NCBI RefSeq assembly: GCF_003944715.1
Contig: NZ_RWIT01000010.1
Location: 62,001-126,000 of the forward strand
Source: Hymenobacter rigui
GTDB lineage: Bacteria > Bacteroidota > Bacteroidia > Cytophagales > Hymenobacteraceae
DNA: 64,000 nt
Direction of reading: 5' to 3'
The first letter of the stretch is position 1; each line of letters begins with the position of its first letter. The notes under the pieces were generated by a model. It was not told the DNA's origin and searched no databases. It was given only the letters and a program-made list of their open reading frames with translations. Position numbers and translations under genes: made by a program. Below are positions 58,608 through 64,000 of this stretch, one piece after another.

Positions 58608-59174
58608 ATGAACTGTATCCCGCGCTCTGCGCTATACCTACTGAGTTCCGGCCTGCTGTTGCTGGGCGGGCTGACGGCCTGCGAAACAACCAAGCGGGGC
58701 TTCCCGGAAATGAGCACCCCCACCACCGACACGGAAGAAATGCGCCGTAAGCGCGAGGTGGTAAGCAAACAGGTAGCCGAAGTAGCGGAAGGAAAAATCC
58801 GCTACGTCATTCCCCGGGAGCAGCTTTCGGCAGCCTTCACCCGCGAATTCGGCGACGGTACGGCCATCGATAAAACTGTTATCCGGAAGGTGCAGGAAAC
58901 CCCCAAGGATAAGGCCGTATACTACATTGTGGGCATGGGGCTGCGGAACGGTATGTACCGGGCCATGGCGCTGCCCCTGCAAACCTCCACCGACAACAGC
59001 CTGTATCTGCCGTCTAACTCCGCCCGCTACATTATCACGGGGGTAGGCTGCACATTCTGCTTTTTCAACTTCGAGAAAAACGAAATTGTGGGCACCACCT
59101 GCGAGGAGAATACCGGCGGCAGCCGTTGCGACCTGCGCGTGGAGTCGAATAACACGTTTTTCGTGCGCAAATAG
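58608..59174 (+). CDS. Hypothetical lipoprotein
   Basis: The 188-aa protein has a signal ending in a good lipobox, 'GLTAC' (Cys 25). A ~150-residue soluble domain follows with a charged helix ('EEMRRKREVVSKQVAEVAEG') and several Cys near the C-terminus ('GVGCTFCFFNFEKNEIVGTTC' in pieces). No family is recognised. It lies 26 bp after the M48 peptidase and 2 bp before a 36-codon frame, so it probably works with them in the outer membrane. Confidence 0.75.
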   Translation: MNCIPRSALYLLSSGLLLLGGLTACETTKRGFPEMSTPTTDTEEMRRKREVVSKQVAEVAEGKIRYVIPREQLSAAFTREFGDGTAIDKTVIRKVQETPKDKAVYYIVGMGLRNGMYRAMALPLQTSTDNSLYLPSNSARYIITGVGCTFCFFNFEKNEIVGTTCEENTGGSRCDLRVESNNTFFVRK

Positions 59175-59176
59175 CC

Positions 59177-59287
59177 ATGCTCAGCCGAAAATGGATTCTA
59201 CGCCTCTCCCTCACGGCCCTAGCTCTGCTGGTCACCACCGACCGGCGCCGGAAGAACTCTGAGGAAGCCAAAGGAAGCCAGCAGTAA
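59177..59287 (+). CDS. 36-aa putative small membrane protein
   Basis: An ATG at 59177 opens a 36-codon frame ending at TAA 59285-59287. Residues 5-20 are hydrophobic ('WILRLSLTALALLVTT'), followed by a charged tail ('DRRRKNSEEAKGSQQ'). This is a single-span layout like other bacterial small membrane proteins. It begins 2 bp after the lipoprotein stop and ends 7 bp before a terminator, so it is within the transcript. It could still be a chance frame. Confidence 0.4.
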   Translation: MLSRKWILRLSLTALALLVTTDRRRKNSEEAKGSQQ

Positions 59288-59293
59288 AAAGGG

Positions 59294-59339
59294 AAAGCGA
59301 AACGCCCGGTGCTACAATGCGCATCGGGCGTTTCGCTTT
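59294..59339. terminator. Bidirectional terminator between convergent genes
   Basis: The perfect 15-bp stem AAAGCGAAACGCCCG/CGGGCGTTTCGCTTT has a 16-nt loop and A/T runs at each end. It ends both the M48-lipoprotein operon and the convergent alpha/beta hydrolase gene. Confidence 0.9.
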
Positions 59340-59354
59340 ATATAGCGTTACCTG

Positions 59355-60065
59355 TTAGGCCAGGCCTTCCTGTACCATCTCCACAAACCGGGCAATTCGG
59401 TTTACCAATACATCGGGATTTACTTTTTCCAGCGGGTGGGGGGTGTTCATGATGATTTCGAAGGTGGCGCGGGGCATGTGGTCGGCATAGGCGCGGGAGG
59501 CATCCACGCCGGCCGTTTTGTCCAGCTCGCCCACCAGCACCTGCACCGGCACTTCCAGCGCGGCCAGGTTTTCGGCATTGAGCAACGGGGCATCGCCCAA
59601 ACCCCGCAGCAGGCCCGCCGTGGCTGATAGGAACTCCGGCAGGGGCACCGGGGCGTGCAGCTGCTCCAGGTGTGTGGCAAACTGCGGCACTTTCTCGTGC
59701 ATGGCGGCCGCATCCAGAAAACTGGTAGCCTGCACCGCTGCGCCCGGCGTCCAGTCGAACTTAGTGCCCAGGGTGGTGATGCTGCTGAACAGCTCCGGCC
59801 ATGCCACGGCCGCCGTGAGAGCTGCGTAACCGCCCATGCTGTACCCGAACACATGCACCGGCGGCAGGTTGCGGTCCAGAATAAACTGCCGGACTTCCTG
59901 CGCGAAATGCTTCATCGAAAAGGCTTTCGGCGTAAATGGCCGTCCACCGTGGCCCCCGAAGGAGAAAGAATACACATCGTAAAAGGACGGCAGCTCCCGT
60001 TTCAGAAACTTCAGTTCTGCTTCTGAGCCCAACGCCCCGTGCAGGAGCAAAATGGTGTGTTTCAT
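59355..60065 (-). CDS. Alpha/beta hydrolase
   Basis: The 236-aa protein has 'ILLLHGALGSEAEL' (oxyanion hole, about 5-18), the nucleophile elbow 'VFGYSMGGYAAL' (Ser about 76), 'VPVQVLVGELDKTAG' (Asp about 185) and 'NTPHPLEKV' (His about 212), a complete catalytic triad. There is no signal peptide, so it is cytoplasmic. The substrate is not evident; it may be an esterase of the MhpC/BioH-like group. It lies 62 bp downstream of mpl on the same strand. Confidence 0.88.
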   Translation of the reverse strand: MKHTILLLHGALGSEAELKFLKRELPSFYDVYSFSFGGHGGRPFTPKAFSMKHFAQEVRQFILDRNLPPVHVFGYSMGGYAALTAAVAWPELFSSITTLGTKFDWTPGAAVQATSFLDAAAMHEKVPQFATHLEQLHAPVPLPEFLSATAGLLRGLGDAPLLNAENLAALEVPVQVLVGELDKTAGVDASRAYADHMPRATFEIIMNTPHPLEKVNPDVLVNRIARFVEMVQEGLA

Positions 60066-60127
60066 GCCTTGGTTCTTCGCCTCTGGCCGGCCTGCTGAGC
60101 AGGACCAGGTCAGAGGCGAAGAATAAA

Positions 60128-61513
60128 TTAGTTGGTTACTTCGGCCGCCAGCTGATTCAGATCCAGCCCGTCAAACGTGCCTGAGGACATCATCAGCAGA
60201 TTGGCGTTTTGCCAGTTCTGGGCATGCAGGAAAGCGGCCAGCTCCTTGCTGTCAGTGAATACGCGCAAATCGGGCCGCTGGAAGGCCTGCTGCACGGCTT
60301 CGGGCGGCAGGGCGGGCAGGCGCTTGTGCTCCAGTACGTGGGGGTTGAAGTACACTACCGCCACGTCGGGCGCATCGAAGGTGTGGGCGTATTGGGGCAA
60401 AAAGGCCGGGTTCAGGGAGCTGAACGTGTGCAGCTCCAGGCAGGCTACCAGCTTGCGCTCCGGGTACTGATTTTTGAAGGCAGTGGCAGTGGCTTTCAGC
60501 TTGCTGGGCGCGTGGGCGAAATCCTTATACACAACGGAGCCCACGCCTTCCCGCACCTTTTCCAGGCGGCGGGCCGCACCTTTAAACGTGGCCAGGGCTT
60601 CGTAAAACTCCTTGCCTTTGATGCCCAGCTGCTTGCACACTTCCTTGGCCGCCGAGATGTTGCGCAAGTTGTGCGCCCCGAACACCTGCACGGGCACCTC
60701 CTCGTCCTTTTTGGTAATCAGGTAGGTTTTGCCGTCCCGAATCACGTGCTCATGGGGGCCATAGCCAATGTACTTCACGTCGGGCGAGCTGGGCACCGTC
60801 ACCAGCTGTACCTGCTCGTCGTCCTGGTCGTAGATGAGCACGCCGGCCTTGGGCGTCATCTCCGCGAAGATCTTGAACTGCTCCCGGTACACCTCCTCCG
60901 TCGGAAACACGTTGATGTGGTCCCAGCTGATGCCGGAAATCACGCCGATGTGGTGCTGATAGAGGTGGAATTTGGGCCGCCGGTCGATGGGGGAGGATAG
61001 GTACTCGTCACCTTCAATGATGATGATGGGCGCGTCGTCGGTGAGCTGCACCATCAGGTCGAAGCCTTCCAGCTGGGCCCCCACGGCGTAATCGAACTTA
61101 CGGCCGTGGTAGCGCAGTACGTGCAGAATAAGCGAGGTAATGCTGGTTTTGCCGTGCGAGCCGCCAATGACGATGCGCTGCTTGTCGCGGGAGGCCTCGT
61201 AAATGAATTCCGGGAACGAGTACACCCGCAGGCCCAGCTCCTGGGCCCGCAGCAGCTCAGGGTTGTCGGGGCGGGCGTGCATGCCCACAATCACCGCGTC
61301 GAGGTCGGCCGTAATCTTCTCCGGAAACCAGCCTTCTTCGGCCGGCAGCAGGCCGGCGGTAGCCAGGCGGCTTTTGGCCGGCTCAAAAATCTCGTCGTCG
61401 GAACCCGTTACCTGGGCCCCGCGCTGGTGGAGGGCCAAAGCCAGGTTGTGCATAATGCTGCCCCCGGTAGCAATCAGGTGCAGGCGTTGGAGCGAAGAAG
61501 GAGTTGCGGCCAT
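60128..61513 (-). CDS. mpl: UDP-N-acetylmuramate:L-alanyl-gamma-D-glutamyl-meso-diaminopimelate ligase
   Basis: The 461-aa Mur ligase starts at the ATG at 61513. The N-terminal Rossmann domain has 'RLHLIATGGSIMHNLALAL'. The central ATPase domain has the P-loop 'IVIGGSHGKTSITSLI' (about 118-133) and 'ISWDHINVFPT'. The C-terminal domain has 'VYKDFAHAPSKLKATATAF' and 'ELHTFSSLNPAFL'. The last two patterns distinguish Mpl, which recycles murein tripeptide onto UDP-MurNAc, from MurC. It is cytoplasmic, with its own promoter box. Confidence 0.9.
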   Translation of the reverse strand: MAATPSSLQRLHLIATGGSIMHNLALALHQRGAQVTGSDDEIFEPAKSRLATAGLLPAEEGWFPEKITADLDAVIVGMHARPDNPELLRAQELGLRVYSFPEFIYEASRDKQRIVIGGSHGKTSITSLILHVLRYHGRKFDYAVGAQLEGFDLMVQLTDDAPIIIIEGDEYLSSPIDRRPKFHLYQHHIGVISGISWDHINVFPTEEVYREQFKIFAEMTPKAGVLIYDQDDEQVQLVTVPSSPDVKYIGYGPHEHVIRDGKTYLITKKDEEVPVQVFGAHNLRNISAAKEVCKQLGIKGKEFYEALATFKGAARRLEKVREGVGSVVYKDFAHAPSKLKATATAFKNQYPERKLVACLELHTFSSLNPAFLPQYAHTFDAPDVAVVYFNPHVLEHKRLPALPPEAVQQAFQRPDLRVFTDSKELAAFLHAQNWQNANLLMMSSGTFDGLDLNQLAAEVTN

Positions 61514-61536
61514 TCGGGAAATAAGTAAGCAGGCCA

Positions 61537-61544
61537 CAAAGGTA
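61537..61544 (-). promoter_or_regulatory. -7 promoter box of mpl
   Basis: The minus strand reads TACCTTTG (TAnnTTTG), 23 bp upstream of the mpl ATG. Confidence 0.5.
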
Positions 61545-61733
61545 CATTGCCCGGCCGATGTGTACATGGGCAGACTCGGCCGGCCGGCCCGCACGCCGTA
61601 GGGGTGGGGTTCGAAGCTTCATTCTACTCTGCTCACCCTCAGGCTCTGAGCTTGTTCCAGGGAGGTTCTGTTCAGTATCAGCATACAAAAAAGAAACCTT
61701 TTGTGCCAGTCCCGGATTGTAGAGCCCAGCCGT

Positions 61734-61741
61734 TAGATTTG
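61734..61741 (+). promoter_or_regulatory. -7 promoter box of dnaB
   Basis: TAGATTTG with a TTG 14 bp upstream (61717-61719); the spacing is somewhat short. The leader to the ATG at 61831 would be about 83 nt. Confidence 0.4.
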
Positions 61742-61830
61742 TGCCCCTTTGGCTGAAAAGTTGAAGAGCCCGGGCCGGAATCCTGCCCAAAACCGGCCCA
61801 ACCTGCTTACCTTGTAGTGCTTAGTTAGTA

Positions 61831-63450
61831 ATGAACGACCGGATGGATGACCGCCTGAAACTTTCGGCCTCGCGGGCCAAAGCTGCCTGGAACAGCCGCC
61901 CGGCGCAGCTGCCCATGGGTGGAGCCGCGGGCAAACTGCCGCCCCAGGCCCTGGAGCTGGAAGCCGCCGTGCTGGGGGCCCTTATGCTGGAAAAGGATGC
62001 CCTGACCACGGTTATCGACATCCTGAAACCCCAGAGCTTCTACAAGGAGGGCCACATCCGCATCTTCAAGGCCATTCTGAATCTGTTCGATAAGTCGGAG
62101 CCGATTGATATTCTTACGGTTACGCACGAGCTGCGGGAAATGGGCGAGCTGGAGGCGGCCGGCGGGGCGCACTACGTGGCCAACCTCACCTTCAAGGTAA
62201 ACTCGGCGGCCAACATTGAGTACCACGCCCGCATCATCACCGAAAACGCCATCAAGCGGGAGCTGATCCGCATTGCCTCCGACATTCAGCGCGACGCCTT
62301 CGAGGACACCACCGACGTGTTCAACCTGCTCGACAGCACTGAGCAGTCGTTGTTCGAGGTGTCGGAATCCAACATCCGCAAGAACTTCGACGACATGCGC
62401 AGCCTGATGGGCAAGGCCATCAAGGAGCTGGAAGAAAAGAAAGACCAGAAGGACGGCCTTACCGGCGTACCCTCCGGCTTCTCGGCGTTGGATCGGGTTA
62501 CGTCGGGTTGGCAACCATCTGATTTAGTGATTATTGCAGCGCGGCCCGGTATGGGTAAAACCGCCTTCGTGGTGTCCGCTATGCGTAACGCGGCGGTGGA
62601 GTTTAAGAAGCCAGTGGCTATTTTCTCGCTGGAAATGTCCTCGCTGCAGCTTGTGAACCGTCTGATTTCGGCGGAGGCGGAGCTGGATTCGGAGAAAATC
62701 AAGAAGGGCAACTTGGCCGACTATGAGTGGGCCCAGCTGAACCACAAGATTTCGGCTCTGTCGTCGGCCCCCATTTACATCGACGATACGCCGGGCCTCA
62801 GCATCCGGGAGCTGCGCACCAAGTGCCGCCGCCTCAAGGCCCACCACGACATTCAGATGATCATCATCGACTACCTGCAGCTGATGACAGGTAACACGGA
62901 TGGCAAGGGTGGGGGCAACCGGGAACAGGAAATTGCCTCGATTTCGCGGGCCCTGAAGGGCATTGCTAAGGAGCTGAATGTGCCGGTTCTGGCCCTGTCG
63001 CAGCTAAGCCGCTCGGTGGAAACCCGCGGCGGCGACAAAAAGCCCCAGCTCAGTGACCTTCGGGAATCGGGCTCCATCGAGCAGGATGCCGACATGGTGG
63101 TGTTCCTGTACCGGCCTGAGTACTACAAGATTACAGAGGACGAAATGGGTAACCCCACGCAGGGTACCGGCGAGGTGATTATTGCCAAGCACCGGAACGG
63201 CTCCCTGGAAACTGTGCAGCTGAAGTTCATCGGCAAGTTCACCAAGTTTGCCGACCTCGACGGGGCTGGCGGTGGCTTCGGCGACGCGGGCTTCAACCCC
63301 AGCGCTTTCCCCACCAGCACCTTCGACGACGACCAATCCGGCTTCGCCCCGAACACCATCCGCCTCGGCTCCCGCATCAACAACGACGGCCCGCCGCCCG
63401 CGCAGCCCTTCCCCCGCAGCAACTTCGACGACGGCCCACCGCCGTTTTAG
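61831..63450 (+). CDS. dnaB: Replicative DNA helicase
   Basis: The 539-aa protein unwinds DNA at the replication fork as a hexameric ring. The N-terminal DnaB domain (about 35-140, 'PPQALELEAAVLGALMLEKDAL') is followed by the RecA-like helicase domain. Walker A is 'IIAARPGMGKTAFVVSA' (about 230-246), Walker B 'MIIIDYLQLMTG' (about 345), and there are 'LSQLSRSVE' and 'SDLRESGSIEQDADMVVFLYRPEYY' (pieces). The ~90-aa Gly/Pro-rich disordered tail after about residue 450 is typical of Bacteroidota DnaB. No intein is present. A strong terminator follows. Confidence 0.97.
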   Translation: MNDRMDDRLKLSASRAKAAWNSRPAQLPMGGAAGKLPPQALELEAAVLGALMLEKDALTTVIDILKPQSFYKEGHIRIFKAILNLFDKSEPIDILTVTHELREMGELEAAGGAHYVANLTFKVNSAANIEYHARIITENAIKRELIRIASDIQRDAFEDTTDVFNLLDSTEQSLFEVSESNIRKNFDDMRSLMGKAIKELEEKKDQKDGLTGVPSGFSALDRVTSGWQPSDLVIIAARPGMGKTAFVVSAMRNAAVEFKKPVAIFSLEMSSLQLVNRLISAEAELDSEKIKKGNLADYEWAQLNHKISALSSAPIYIDDTPGLSIRELRTKCRRLKAHHDIQMIIIDYLQLMTGNTDGKGGGNREQEIASISRALKGIAKELNVPVLALSQLSRSVETRGGDKKPQLSDLRESGSIEQDADMVVFLYRPEYYKITEDEMGNPTQGTGEVIIAKHRNGSLETVQLKFIGKFTKFADLDGAGGGFGDAGFNPSAFPTSTFDDDQSGFAPNTIRLGSRINNDGPPPAQPFPRSNFDDGPPPF

Positions 63451-63457
63451 TCCGCCA

Positions 63458-63503
63458 AGAAACCCAAACCGCCCGCTGGTACCAGCGGGCGGTTTGGGTT
63501 TCT
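63458..63503. terminator. Terminator of dnaB
   Basis: A perfect 46-nt palindrome centred on GGTACC (63478-63483), with the stem starting AGAAACCCAAACCGCC. It lies 7 bp after the dnaB stop and could act in both directions. Confidence 0.85.
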
Positions 63504-63508
63504 AGAAC

Positions 63509-63612
63509 GTCATGCTGAGCTTGCCGAAGCATCTCTACCGCTTCATTGGATTACCATGGCAACGAAGCGGTAGAGATGCTTCGACTACGCCTCCGGCTCC
63601 GCTCAGCATGAC
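63509..63612. repeat. Palindromic intergenic repeat, family A with extended right arm
   Basis: GTCATGCTGAGCTTGCCGAA... at the left; the right arm is ...TTCGACTACGCCTCCGGCTC + CGCTCAGCATGAC, so the right arm carries an insertion of about 15 nt. It lies between dnaB and gltD (convergent). Confidence 0.88.
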
Positions 63613-63639
63613 GCTCTGTTACTTCAAGTTCAAACGACC

Positions 63640-64000
63640 CTACCCAAACATGCCCACCGCATCTTTGCTGGGCAGGGCGGTTTTGCCCATTAGGAACAGG
63701 TCTACTTGGCGGGCGGCTTCGCGGCCTTCGGAAATGGCCCATACCACCAGCGACTGGCCCCGGCGCATGTCGCCGGCCACGAAGACATTGGGCTGGGAGG
63801 TGAGGAAGTCGGTGTCGGAGGGGGTGCGCACGTTGCCCCGGTCGTCGAGGGCCACGCCGAGCTGCTCCAGGAGGCCTTCGTAGCGGGGGGAGGCGAAGCC
63901 CAGGGCCAGCAAAGCCAGCTGGCAGGGAATTTCACGCTCCGAACCCTCGATTTCGGTGAAGGCGAGGCGGCGGCCCAGCACGTCGGTTTCCCAGGTAACG
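63640..64000 (-). CDS. gltD: Glutamate synthase, small (beta) subunit, 3' part
   Basis: Only the C-terminal ~120 residues are in the window; the frame is open to the window's end. '[30 protein letters not shown]' (pieces) is the FAD/NADPH-binding signature of GltD, followed by '[11 protein letters not shown]'. It supplies electrons from NADPH to the large subunit for glutamate synthesis. The partner gltB is expected upstream, outside the window. Confidence 0.9.
   Translation of the reverse strand, partial: VTWETDVLGRRLAFTEIEGSEREIPCQLALLALGFASPRYEGLLEQLGVALDDRGNVRTPSDTDFLTSQPNVFVAGDMRRGQSLVVWAISEGREAARQVDLFLMGKTALPSKDAVGMFG

Noticed and set aside
1..64000. CRISPR array, tRNA or rRNA genes
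   Set aside because: No regularly spaced direct repeats, cloverleaf-like segments or rRNA signatures were noticed; the many repeats here are inverted and unevenly spaced.

Overview
The window looks like chromosomal DNA of a GC-rich Bacteroidota, most likely Cytophagales and close to Hymenobacter. The evidence is a TonB-dependent receptor with an N-terminal carboxypeptidase-regulatory domain, a very large secreted protein ending in a type IX secretion (T9SS) sorting tail, repeated TAnnTTTG -7 promoter boxes, few Shine-Dalgarno sites, and the gene content. The genus is an inference and the phylum is firm. No rRNA, tRNA or CRISPR array was seen.

Region by region. (1) 1-11.4 kb, mostly minus strand: a complete pseudaminic-acid (nonulosonate) pathway, pseB-pseC-pseF-pseG/H fusion, then pseI and a putative sugar transferase. 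It is interrupted by a DUF4328 membrane protein, a TonB-dependent receptor and a divergent MarR-type regulator. (2) 11.5-16.6 kb: an FkbH-like HAD protein, a GT4 glycosyltransferase and ffh. (3) 16.6-20 kb: an accessory island with a truncated MITE-like element, a decayed RHS gene whose AT-rich 3' end encodes a JAB-like toxin domain, an AT-rich exported putative immunity protein, and a recombinase HTH remnant. (4) 20-43 kb: mainly core genes. These are a 1376-aa T9SS protein, an NFACT protein, an MBL hydrolase, a response regulator with a giant hybrid histidine kinase, GT4-miaA, pfkA, a TerB-like protein, an aminotransferase, an ECF sigma/anti-sigma/LTxxQ operon, a zinc-ribbon protein, a DUF481 protein and a ClC exchanger. 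(5) 43.2-47.4 kb: a second accessory patch. It starts inside the ClC gene, whose 3' end is replaced in frame by an AT-rich 155-codon segment. It then holds a displaced 3' end of the transketolase gene, a sigma-factor scrap, a BamE-like exported protein and an intact IS3-family (IS407-like) element with a 4-bp target duplication. (6) 47.4-64 kb: a split transketolase (C and N halves separated by PhyH, a small protein and a VWA protein), peroxiredoxin, lipocalin, M23 and M48 peptidases, a FAH-family enzyme, lipoproteins, an alpha/beta hydrolase, mpl, dnaB and the 3' end of gltD.

A striking background feature is a population of 90-190 bp palindromic repeats in the gaps between genes, in several sequence families. 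Two of them intrude on genes: one supplies the start of the FkbH reading frame and one supplies the last ~38 codons of the PhyH protein. One copy sits inside a MITE-like element with 14-bp terminal inverted repeats, and one site has repeats nested within repeats.

The most promising places for something new are the RHS-JAB toxin/immunity pair (18.2-19.7 kb), the ClC exchanger with its grafted tail (43.26-43.73 kb), and the transketolase 3'-end duplication, in which all but one of the coding differences are silent. Functional statements rest on reading the translated proteins by eye; no database search was run.
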